Shown here piece after piece: positions 1-6,052 of a stretch of DNA of 11,970 nt. The position numbers were made by a program, and so were the translations under genes. The first letter of the stretch is position 1; every line of letters begins with the position of its first letter. Origin of the DNA: Nocardioidaceae bacterium (lineage in GTDB: Bacteria > Actinomycetota > Actinomycetes > Propionibacteriales > Nocardioidaceae). Below the pieces are notes generated by a model. That model did no database searches, was not told where the DNA came from, and worked only from the letters and a program-made list of their open reading frames with translations. The stretch is taken from assembly GCA_013696365.1 (NCBI GenBank), contig JACCYS010000188.1:1-11970 (forward strand), written 5' to 3'.

Positions 1-2496
1 CCCCTCACCGACCAGCCGCCGGGCCGCCGGGTTTGCTGTTGCGCTGTCCAGCCAGCTACGCACCTTGTCTGCGGTGGCCTGGTCCACCAGCGCCGACGGA
101 AACATGAAGCGCAAGATGAGCGTGGCGCGGTATGTCCCCTTGGCCTCCCATACCGAAGCAGCCACATCCAGGTAGCGATCCACGTACGGCGCCAGCACCG
201 CTGACTGCCCGGGCACCTGGAAGGCCAACGAGATGGAGCGCTGGGTCTCGTTGGCGACATCCTCGCGGACGACCACCTCGTCCCATGCCTGCTCTTTGGC
301 CATCGGCACCGGCCGGATGGCAAATGCTGCGGCCGCATGCTCCTGCCCGGCGATGGTGTTGTCGCGCCTGCGCTCGGCGGCGATGTCATCTGGCCCCAGC
401 GCACCGGCGCGCGCAAGCGCGGTGACCAGACTCCAGCGCAGGTCCGTGTCGACCCGGAGCCCCGGCATCGGACCGGACCCGTCGAGCAAGCCGTGCACCC
501 GGCCGACGGCTCGGTCGGTATGGGTGGCAGCTGCTGCGGCGCGGACGAAGGCCAGTTGGTGGTCGCTGCCACCCGGTGCCTCCTCAGCCAGCGCCCACAG
601 CCCCGACTCCCAGCGGTCACTGAGGTCGGCCCTCCCGGCGGGATCGCTGTAGCTGGACACGGCAAGCTGGGCCTGGCGGCACTGGGCGCCGACGGCCGTC
701 AGGTCTGTCTCCGTCCCGATGCCGTGCAACACCAGCGTCACGTAGTCACGGGCAGCCATCTCGGCGTCCCTGGTCATGTCCCAGGCAGCTCCCCAGAGGA
801 GCGCTCGCGGCAACGAATCGGGCAGGCTTCCGATGTCGGCGACCCCCGTTTTCAGTGACCGGTCGTCCAGTCGGATCTTGGTGTAGGTGAGGTCGTCGTC
901 GTTTAGGAGCAGCAGGTCGGGCCGCGGCTCACCGACCAGCTCGGGGACAGAGGTCCGCGCGTCCCGAACATCGAGCTCGACCCGGCGACGCCGCACCAGC
1001 TTGTCGCCGCTGCGGTCGTACAAGCCGACCGCGAGCCGGTGCCGTCGCAACGTCGGGAACTGCGGCGCTGCGGACTGCTCGATGGCAAATGCGGCATACC
1101 TGCCCGCGTCGTCGATCTCGAAGACCGGCCGCACGGTGTTGACGCCCGCCGTCTGCAACCACTCGTGTGCCCACGGGCCCAGCTCGCGGCCGGAGGTCTC
1201 CTCGAGTGCAAGCAGCAGATCACTGAGGTCGGTGCTGCCCCAGGCATGACGACGGAAGTAGGTGCGCAGTCCGTCGACGAACGCCTCCTCACCCACCCAT
1301 GCGACCAGCTGACGCAGCGCCGATGCGCCTTTGGCGTAGGTGATCCCGTCGAAGTTGACCTCGACCGCCTCCAAGTCGGTGTTGTCCGCGGCGATCGGGT
1401 GGGTCGACGGCTGCTGGTCTTGCTTGTAGGCCCAGTTCTTGCGCGCGTTGGTGAACGCGGTCCAGGCGTCGCTGTACTGAGTTGCGCGCGCCGAGCTGTG
1501 GTGCGCCGCCCACTCGGCGAACGACTCGTTCAGCCACAGGTCGTCCCACCAGCGCATCGTCACCAGGTCGCCGAACCACATGTGCGCCATCTCGTGCAGG
1601 ATCGTGTTGGCCCGGCCCTCGTATGCCGCCCGGGTCTGCCGGCTACGAAAGACGTACTCGTCGCGCAGTGTGACCGCGCCGGCGTTCTCCATTGCGCCCA
1701 TGTTGTACTCGGGCACGAAGAGTTGGTCGTACTTGCCGAACGGGTAGGCCATCGCGAACAGCGACTCGAAGAACGCGAATCCCTGCTTGGTGATCTCGAA
1801 GATCGCCTCGGCGTCGAGATGCTGCATCAACGAGCGGCGGCAGAAGACACCGAGCGGGATGTCGTCGTGCTCACCGGTGTAGACGTCGCGGGCGACGTCG
1901 TACTCGCCCGCGATCAGTGCAGTGATGTACGTCGAGATGCGACCGGTCGGCGCGAACCGCCAGACAGCTGAGTCGGGAGACGGTCCGGACTCGGGCTCCG
2001 GAGTCGGTGAGTTGGACACCACCGCCCACCTCGTCGGTGCGGTCACGTGCAGCTCGAACGTGGCCTTGAGGTCGGGTTGCTCGAAGGTGGTGTACATCTG
2101 CCGGGCGTCCGGCACCTCGAACTGGCTGTACAGGTAGACGCGGTCGTCAGCGGGGTCCACGAAGCGGTGCAGTCCCTCGCCGACCCGTGAGTAGGTGCAG
2201 TCCGCGATCACCCGCAACTCATTGTCGGCCTGCAGGTCGCTCAGTGCGATCCGGCTGTCGGCATACACCGCGGCGGGGTCGAGCGACGTGCCGTTCAGCA
2301 CCACCTCGTGCACGGTGGCGTGCACGAGGTCGGCGAAGGTGTCCGCTCCTGGCTCGCTGCAGGAGAAGCGAATCGTGGTGGTAGAGGCGAACGTCTGCTC
2401 CGATGTGGTCAGGTCGAGCTCAACCAGGTAGGAGTCGACTGACAGCACCGACGCACGCTTCTTCGCCTCGTCGCGGGTGAGATTTTGACCGGGCAT
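1..2496 (-). CDS. pepN: Aminopeptidase N (M1 zinc metallopeptidase), C-terminus cut by window edge
   Basis: Cytosolic zinc aminopeptidase that removes N-terminal residues from peptides. The minus frame is open for all 832 codons from ATG 2496-2494 to base 1. The M1 signatures are in order: the substrate-anchoring GAMEN motif at residues 267-271, zinc ligands HEMAH at 301-305, the third zinc ligand Glu324 in WLNESFAEW (HExxH-x18-E spacing), and the catalytic Tyr387 in a TYAKGA context. The rest is the long helical C-terminal domain typical of the family. The frame ends at RRLVGEG, where actinobacterial PepN (about 850-860 aa) usually has some 20-30 residues left, so only the tip is missing. 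A GAGG Shine-Dalgarno (cctc at 2505-2508 on the plus strand) lies 8 nt before the start. It is transcribed divergently from the DsbA-family gene, as in M. tuberculosis Rv2467/Rv2466c (from memory). The family assignment is firm. Confidence 0.97.
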   Translation of the reverse strand, partial: MPGQNLTRDEAKKRASVLSVDSYLVELDLTTSEQTFASTTTIRFSCSEPGADTFADLVHATVHEVVLNGTSLDPAAVYADSRIALSDLQADNELRVIADCTYSRVGEGLHRFVDPADDRVYLYSQFEVPDARQMYTTFEQPDLKATFELHVTAPTRWAVVSNSPTPEPESGPSPDSAVWRFAPTGRISTYITALIAGEYDVARDVYTGEHDDIPLGVFCRRSLMQHLDAEAIFEITKQGFAFFESLFAMAYPFGKYDQLFVPEYNMGAMENAGAVTLRDEYVFRSRQTRAAYEGRANTILHEMAHMWFGDLVTMRWWDDLWLNESFAEWAAHHSSARATQYSDAWTAFTNARKNWAYKQDQQPSTHPIAADNTDLEAVEVNFDGITYAKGASALRQLVAWVGEEAFVDGLRTYFRRHAWGSTDLSDLLLALEETSGRELGPWAHEWLQTAGVNTVRPVFEIDDAGRYAAFAIEQSAAPQFPTLRRHRLAVGLYDRSGDKLVRRRRVELDVRDARTSVPELVGEPRPDLLLLNDDDLTYTKIRLDDRSLKTGVADIGSLPDSLPRALLWGAAWDMTRDAEMAARDYVTLVLHGIGTETDLTAVGAQCRQAQLAVSSYSDPAGRADLSDRWESGLWALAEEAPGGSDHQLAFVRAAAAATHTDRAVGRVHGLLDGSGPMPGLRVDTDLRWSLVTALARAGALGPDDIAAERRRDNTIAGQEHAAAAFAIRPVPMAKEQAWDEVVVREDVANETQRSISLAFQVPGQSAVLAPYVDRYLDVAASVWEAKGTYRATLILRFMFPSALVDQATADKVRSWLDSATANPAARRLVGEG

Positions 2497-2597
2497 GAGC
2501 CAAGCCTCGCACGCGATGCGACCGCGGTGGCCTGACGGGGCAATCGGTCGAGCCGGCGACCTCGCGACGGCATTCGGCGGCGTCGAGGCGCCGTCCT

Positions 2598-2603
2598 TAT
2601 GCT
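2598..2603 (+). promoter_or_regulatory. -10 box of a leaderless-type promoter for the DsbA-family gene
   Basis: TATGCT fits the actinobacterial TANNNT -10 consensus and ends 6 nt before the ATG at 2610. Transcription would therefore start at or next to the A of the start codon, the hallmark of leaderless mRNAs. The only purine tract (GAAGG) abuts the ATG with no spacer, which is too close for a working Shine-Dalgarno. No clear -35 box is visible. The call rests on spacing and consensus alone. Confidence 0.6.
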
Positions 2604-2609
2604 TGAAGG

Positions 2610-3224
2610 ATGAACGACACTGAGCGCGCCACGGCCGACTTCTGGTTCGACCCGATGTGCCCGTGGGCGTGGATGTCCTCGCGCTGGATGCTCGAGGTCG
2701 AGCAAGTCCGGCCGATCACGACACGCTTCCACGTGATGAGCCTGGCCTACCTGAACGCGGACAAGGACCTGCCCGAGGAGTATCAGCAGACGATGGGCTA
2801 CGCCTGGGGCCCCGTACGGGCGTGCATCGCTGCCGCGCAGCAGCATGGCGACCAGGTGCTGCCGGATCTGTACACCGCCTTGGGCAGCCGCTTCCACCCC
2901 GGTGAGGCAGCCCACGACCGGGCGACCGTGGAGGCAGCCCTCGCCGAGGTCGGTTTGCCGGTCGACCTCGCGGACGCAATGGACTCCACCGACTATGACG
3001 ACGCGCTGAAGAAGTCGCATCACGCCGGAATGGACCAGGTGGGCATGGAGGTCGGTACTCCGGTGATCTCGGTCGAGGGCACCGCGTTCTTCGGGCCCGT
3101 GGTCACCCCTGCGCCGAAGGGCGAGGATGCCGGCAAGCTGTGGGACGGCGTCCGGTTGGTTGCGGCCACTCCAGGCTTCTACGAGCTCAAACGCACCCGC
3201 ACCCAGGGCCCAATCTTCGACTGA
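2610..3224 (+). CDS. DsbA-family mycothiol-dependent nitroreductase-like protein (Rv2466c homologue) with CPWA active site
   Basis: Thioredoxin-fold protein of the DsbA superfamily, 204 aa, no signal peptide, so cytosolic. It matches M. tuberculosis Rv2466c (mycothiol-dependent nitroreductase, also called mycoredoxin-2) from memory along its length: ADFWFDP before the active site, HVMSL at 41-45, AWGPVR at 65-70, KKSHHAGMD at 134-142, VGTP with the cis-proline at 151, and a C-terminal ELKRTRT. The active site is Cys17-Pro18-Trp19-Ala20, whereas Rv2466c has CPWC, so the resolving cysteine is absent. A monothiol mechanism using mycothiol is the likely consequence (inference). The start is chosen because it lies 6 nt after a -10 box and gives the usual length. 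It heads a likely operon with rpiB 46 bp downstream. The natural substrate is unknown; known activity in the family is reduction of nitro-compounds and mycothiol-linked disulfides. Confidence 0.93.
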   Translation: MNDTERATADFWFDPMCPWAWMSSRWMLEVEQVRPITTRFHVMSLAYLNADKDLPEEYQQTMGYAWGPVRACIAAAQQHGDQVLPDLYTALGSRFHPGEAAHDRATVEAALAEVGLPVDLADAMDSTDYDDALKKSHHAGMDQVGMEVGTPVISVEGTAFFGPVVTPAPKGEDAGKLWDGVRLVAATPGFYELKRTRTQGPIFD

Positions 3225-3270
3225 GCCGAGCCACCCACAGCCCGTTGTTGACTCTGCAAGACTGCCGATC

Positions 3271-3741
3271 ATGCGCGTACATCTCGGCTCCGACCACGCT
3301 GGCCTCGAGCTCAAGACTGCGATCGCCGAGCGGTTGTCCGCGGGCGGTCATGAGGTCGTCGACCACGGTCCGGTGACCTACGACCCGGACGACGACTACC
3401 CCACGTTCTGTCTGCGCGCAGCCGAGGCGGTCGCTGCCGAGCCGGACAGTCTCGGGGTCGTCATCGGCGGCTCCGGTAACGGTGAGCAGATCGCTGCCAA
3501 CAAGGTCACCGGTGTTCGGGCGGCGCTGGCCTGGACTGTGGAGACCGCACAGCTGGCGCGCCAGCACAATAACGCTCAAGTCATCTCCATCGGAGCCCGG
3601 ATGCACAGCATCGAGGAGGCGATGTCATTTGTCACCGCCTTCGTCGCTGACGGGTTCACCGGTGGGCCGCGACACGCTCGCAGGATCGACATGCTCAGCG
3701 ACTATGAGCGGACCGGCACGCTGCCCCCGCTGCCATCGTGA
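3271..3741 (+). CDS. rpiB: Ribose-5-phosphate isomerase B
   Basis: Interconverts ribose 5-phosphate and ribulose 5-phosphate in the non-oxidative pentose phosphate pathway; cytosolic. 156 aa, the usual length for the RpiB/LacAB family. Visible signatures are GSDHAG at 6-11 (phosphate and sugar binding), IGGSGNGEQIAANK at 65-78, QHNNAQ at 98-103 and RRID at 137-140. The residue after GGSGNG is Glu72, which is the catalytic base in the mycobacterial type of RpiB, instead of the cysteine of the E. coli type. The frame is open upstream to 3127, but ATG 3271 is chosen because the family begins exactly at MRVHLGSDHAG, and the upstream part overlaps the preceding gene. No good Shine-Dalgarno is visible (weak GCAAG at 3256-3260). 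It sits 46 bp after the DsbA-family gene and 12 bp before the glycosylase, which is in the same reading frame. Confidence 0.95.
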   Translation: MRVHLGSDHAGLELKTAIAERLSAGGHEVVDHGPVTYDPDDDYPTFCLRAAEAVAAEPDSLGVVIGGSGNGEQIAANKVTGVRAALAWTVETAQLARQHNNAQVISIGARMHSIEEAMSFVTAFVADGFTGGPRHARRIDMLSDYERTGTLPPLPS

Positions 3742-3753
3742 TCGGCGCAGACC

Positions 3754-4581
3754 ATCCCTGAAGGGCACACGCTGCACCGGCTGGCGCGAGCGCTGAACCG
3801 GGCTTTCCGGGGCGAGAGCGTGCAGGTGACCAGCCCACAAGGCCGCTTCACTGCGGGTGCCGCTCTGGTCGACGGCAGCACCATCCGCCGGGCCGAGGCA
3901 GTGGGCAAGCACCTGTTCATCGACTTCGGCCCCGATCGCCAGGTGCACGTGCATCTGGGGTTGTTCGGTCGGATCCGGCTCGCCGAGACGCCCGCCCCGG
4001 CACCAGTCGGCGCTGTGCGGATGCGGATCGAAGGCTCCCGGTCTTACCTTGACCTGCGGGGCGCAACCACCTGTGCGGTGCTGACCGACGACGAGCGGTC
4101 AGCCGTGGTCCAGCGGGTCGGTCCAGATCCCCTGCGTCGCGACGCCGACCCCGAGCGCGCGTGGCTGCGAATCTCCCGCTCGAGCCGGCCGTTGGCTGCG
4201 TTGTTGATGGACCAGAGCGTGCTGTCGGGCGTCGGCAACGTCTACCGCGCCGAGGTGCTCTATCGGCACGGGCTGGATCCGTACCTGCCGGGTCGCGCAA
4301 TGTCGAGGTCAGACTGGGAGGCGTTGTGGGACGACCTGGTGGCTCTGCTTGCCGACGGCGCACGCACCGGCCGCATCCAGACGTTGCGCCCCGAGCACGG
4401 CCGGCGACGCCGCAGCGGCCCGCGACACTACGTCTACCGCCGCGCGGGGGAGCGCTGCGTGGTCTGCGCCGAGCCGGTGGCGGTGGCCGAGATGGCAGGT
4501 CGCCGGCTGTACTGGTGCAGGTCATGCCAGGCCGCCCGCCCGAGCAGCATGACAGCGGAGCAGCCAACGGCCGGCGGTTAG
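3754..4581 (+). CDS. nei1: Fpg/Nei-family DNA glycosylase/AP lyase (Nei1-like), apparent ATC start
   Basis: Base-excision repair enzyme that removes oxidised bases and cuts the abasic site. The family needs its N-terminus at Pro2, the Schiff-base nucleophile, followed by Glu3. Both are encoded here (Pro-Glu-Gly-His-Thr-Leu-His-Arg-Leu), but the codon before them is ATC (3754-3756) where ATG or GTG is expected. Counting that codon as 1, the product is 275 aa. Lys52 in VGKHLFIDF is the conserved beta-hairpin lysine, LSGVGNVYRAE is the helix-two-turn-helix, and Cys235-x2-Cys238-x16-Cys255-x2-Cys258 forms the zinc finger. The sequence resembles M. tuberculosis Rv2464c (Nei1) from memory. An in-frame GTG at 3820 would give a product without the catalytic residues. 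The frame is continuous with rpiB apart from one TGA at 3739-3741. Family assignment is secure; the start and functionality are not. Confidence 0.88.
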   Translation: MPEGHTLHRLARALNRAFRGESVQVTSPQGRFTAGAALVDGSTIRRAEAVGKHLFIDFGPDRQVHVHLGLFGRIRLAETPAPAPVGAVRMRIEGSRSYLDLRGATTCAVLTDDERSAVVQRVGPDPLRRDADPERAWLRISRSSRPLAALLMDQSVLSGVGNVYRAEVLYRHGLDPYLPGRAMSRSDWEALWDDLVALLADGARTGRIQTLRPEHGRRRRSGPRHYVYRRAGERCVVCAEPVAVAEMAGRRLYWCRSCQAARPSSMTAEQPTAGG

Positions 4582-4584
4582 AAT
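4579..4584 (+). promoter_or_regulatory. -10 box of a leaderless-type promoter for the phosphatase, overlapping the glycosylase stop
   Basis: TAGAAT is a near-consensus -10 hexamer and ends 7 nt before GTG 4592. Its first three bases are the TAG stop codon of the upstream glycosylase. There is no Shine-Dalgarno before the GTG. The spacing implies transcription starting at or beside the start codon, giving the phosphatase an independent leaderless transcript in addition to any read-through. An ATGACA at 4549-4554 resembles a -35 box, but its 24-bp spacer is too long to count. Confidence 0.6.
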
Positions 4585-4591
4585 CGCTGAC

Positions 4592-5689
4592 GTGGTCGGA
4601 CTACTGCCCGACGGGGACCGCTCGCGGCCTGCCCCGCTCGATGAAAGGCGCGGGCGCGCCGTTGCGCGCAGGGCCGGGCAGCAAGACTCGCAGCGTCTGC
4701 TGCTGATCGGGCTGGTCTGTCTGACCCTGGGCACCCTCTTCTTGCTGCTCACCGGGCAGCAGTGGGTGCCGATCAGTGCGTTCGGTGTGCCCATGCTGCT
4801 GGGCAGCCTGCTGTTGCCACTCCGGATGTTCATGATGCTGCTGGGCGTCCAGGCGGCCTCGGTGGCGATAGCGGTGTTGAAGATCGACGTGGACTCGTTG
4901 CTGTTGGCGGCGGTGGCGGTGCTGGCCACGCTGGCGATGGTGATGGTCGTTGCGGTGTGCCGCAACCGGCTCGGCTCAACCGGCGAATCGATGTTGATCG
5001 ACCTTCGCGACCGGCTTAACTCGCAATCCGAGCTTCCGCCGCTTCCCCCCGGCTGGTCCGCCGAGGCTGTGATGCGCTCGGCTGGCGGGGCGCAGTTCGC
5101 CGGAGATTTCGTGGTGGCGGCCAAAACCCAGCGCGGTCTCGCCGTGGAGATCGTCGTGGTGGACGTCTCCGGCAAGGGCCTGGCGGCAGGCACTCGGGCG
5201 CTGTTGCTGTCTGGTGCATTTGGTGGCCTCCTCGGCGCCCTCCCCGCCGAGGAGTTTCTGCCGGCGGCAAACAACTACCTGCTTCGTCAGGAGTGGAGCG
5301 AGGGATTCGCCACGGCCGCGCATCTGTCGCTGAGCTTGCAGACCGGCCGGTTCGAGTTGCGTACGGCCGGCCACCCGCCCGGTGTGCAGCTGCATGCCGG
5401 CTCGGGTCGGTGGCAGGTGCACACCTCTTCCGGCCCGGCGCTGGGGTTGGTCGACGAAGCGGAGTTCATTCCGACCGCTGGGATGCTGCAACACGGTGAC
5501 GCCATGATGTTGTTCACCGACGGCCTGGTGGAGACCGCCGAGCGGGACTTCACCCTGGGCATCGACAAGTTGGTTGGTGAGGCTGAGCGGATGGGACGCG
5601 AAGGGTTCAGCAACGGCGCTCGGCGGCTGCTCGACAGGCTGGACGTCTCAGCCGACGACCGGGCGCTGGTGTTCGTCCACCGGCAGTGA
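4592..5689 (+). CDS. Membrane-anchored PP2C/SpoIIE-type serine phosphatase
   Basis: Predicted metal-dependent serine/threonine phosphatase of the SpoIIE/RsbU class, 365 aa. Residues 1-34 are an Arg-rich cytosolic tail, followed by hydrophobic segments at about 35-54, 60-96 and 101-123 (three or four membrane helices with short loops). The cytosolic catalytic domain spans about 150-363. Metal and phosphatase motifs are all present: GDF at 171-173, DVSGKG at 191-196, GHPPG at 260-264, FTDG at 308-311 and DDRALV at 355-360. The enzyme therefore looks active. Known relatives dephosphorylate STAS-domain anti-anti-sigma factors to free alternative sigma factors, but no STAS or anti-sigma kinase gene lies in the window, so the substrate is unknown. 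No sensor domain is recognisable beyond the membrane region. GTG 4592 is chosen because it follows a -10 box by 7 nt and gives a natural N-terminus; it begins 10 bp after the glycosylase. Confidence 0.92.
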   Translation: MVGLLPDGDRSRPAPLDERRGRAVARRAGQQDSQRLLLIGLVCLTLGTLFLLLTGQQWVPISAFGVPMLLGSLLLPLRMFMMLLGVQAASVAIAVLKIDVDSLLLAAVAVLATLAMVMVVAVCRNRLGSTGESMLIDLRDRLNSQSELPPLPPGWSAEAVMRSAGGAQFAGDFVVAAKTQRGLAVEIVVVDVSGKGLAAGTRALLLSGAFGGLLGALPAEEFLPAANNYLLRQEWSEGFATAAHLSLSLQTGRFELRTAGHPPGVQLHAGSGRWQVHTSSGPALGLVDEAEFIPTAGMLQHGDAMMLFTDGLVETAERDFTLGIDKLVGEAERMGREGFSNGARRLLDRLDVSADDRALVFVHRQ

Positions 5690-5906
5690 CGCACCCGAGT
5701 CCGCAGCCAGTCTGCGCTCCCACGTCTCGCGTTGGTGCCGCGCATGCATCAGCGCTAACGCCGCACCGCCAGCGTTGCGGCGCGCCCGTTCCAGGCCGAA
5801 GGCGACATCGAGATTGAGCCGTGCAGGGAGCCGCCTCGGCAGCAGTGTGGCCTGGGCGTCATGCTGGTGACGCTAAACAGGGTTTCGTTCCAGTGCGTCA
5901 CGGAAA

Positions 5907-5954
5907 GGTGAAAAGCCGGTGACATGGCCACCGGCGGTGTGCCCTCACCATGTC
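5907..5954 (+). promoter_or_regulatory. Candidate structured RNA element (hairpin with possible pseudoknot)
   Basis: GCCGGTG (5915-5921) pairs perfectly with CACCGGC (5929-5935) across the 7-nt loop ACATGGC. Two further pairings compete or combine with it. The loop bases ACATGG (5922-5927) are complementary to CCATGT (5948-5953), which would form an H-type pseudoknot. GGTGA (5907-5911) is complementary to TCACC (5945-5949), which would close an outer stem; it shares bases 5948-5949 with the pseudoknot, so the two are alternatives. I do not recognise a known riboswitch class. No T-run follows, so it is not a standard terminator. Confidence 0.35.
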
Positions 5955-6000
5955 GAGCCGTCGCAACACTAGGGTGCCGTAACGCATCGGCGCGGGCACG

Positions 6001-6031
6001 CGTTGGACGTCGTAACAACGAACGTCCAGTG
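6001..6031 (+). promoter_or_regulatory. Strong inverted repeat just upstream of the diguanylate cyclase start
   Basis: TGGACGT (6004-6010) is matched by ACGTCCA (6022-6028), and the inner bases CGT/ACG extend the stem around a 4-nt AACA loop, leaving a single bulged A. Two wobble pairs and a C-G pair lengthen the base to about 13 pairs. It ends 11 nt before the AAGGAG ribosome binding site. It could be a leader hairpin in the mRNA or a palindromic operator for a DNA-binding regulator. No T-run follows, so an intrinsic terminator is unlikely. Confidence 0.5.
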
Positions 6032-6042
6032 AACAGATGGCA

Positions 6043-6048
6043 AAGGAG
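6043..6048 (+). promoter_or_regulatory. Shine-Dalgarno that sets the diguanylate cyclase start
   Basis: AAGGAG lies 4 nt before GTG 6053 and 22 nt before the in-frame ATG 6071. It argues against the far-upstream in-frame ATG at 5924, which has no ribosome binding site and would add a 43-residue stretch with rare codons (CTA, AGA, AGG, TGT). The spacing is short for GTG 6053, but the other candidates are worse. Confidence 0.65.
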
Positions 6049-6052
6049 CCTC

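Larger units (their letters stand above)
5690..6052 (+). other. 363-bp intergenic region with several inverted repeats, no convincing gene
   Basis: No reading frame here has a good start, ribosome binding site and coding-like composition. Inverted repeats include CGCCGCA/TGCGGCG (5759-5765 with 5776-5782), a hairpin with a possible pseudoknot at 5907-5954, and a strong hairpin at 6001-6031. A weak CGCAG/CTGCG pair (5702-5706 with 5712-5716) follows the phosphatase stop and could end its transcript, but it has no T-run. A TAGGGT hexamer at 5970-5975 fits TANNNT and could be the -10 box for the diguanylate cyclase, without a recognisable -35. The region probably serves as a long leader or regulatory segment for the cyclase (inference). 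Confidence 0.6.

Noticed and set aside
1039..1971. Long plus-strand open frame (310 codons)
   Set aside because: It is antisense to the well-supported pepN gene, whose M1 motifs lie on the other strand; long antisense frames are expected in high-GC DNA.
2409..3314. Long minus-strand open frame (301 codons)
   Set aside because: It is antisense to the DsbA-family gene and to the start of pepN and shows no recognisable domain.
5651..5872. Minus-strand open frame of 74 codons with coding-like Arg/Ala/Leu composition in the gap after the phosphatase
   Set aside because: No start codon near its beginning (first ATG leaves only about 33 residues), no ribosome binding site, and no recognised family.
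5686..5901. Distant 9-bp inverted repeat GTGACGCAC/GTGCGTCAC
   Set aside because: A 9-bp match 198 bp apart in such a region is plausible by chance and has no flanking symmetry.
5902..5915. GGAAAGGTGAAAAG resembles a conserved 23S rRNA stretch
   Set aside because: The likeness ends after about 14 bases on each side; it is a chance match, not an rRNA fragment.
5924..6052. In-frame upstream ATG that would lengthen the diguanylate cyclase by 43 residues
   Set aside because: No ribosome binding site, rare codons and no domain in the extension; the start would lie inside a hairpin loop.
5690..6052. c-di-GMP or cobalamin riboswitch upstream of the GGDEF gene
   Set aside because: The conserved cores of these classes as I know them are not present; only generic hairpins are seen.
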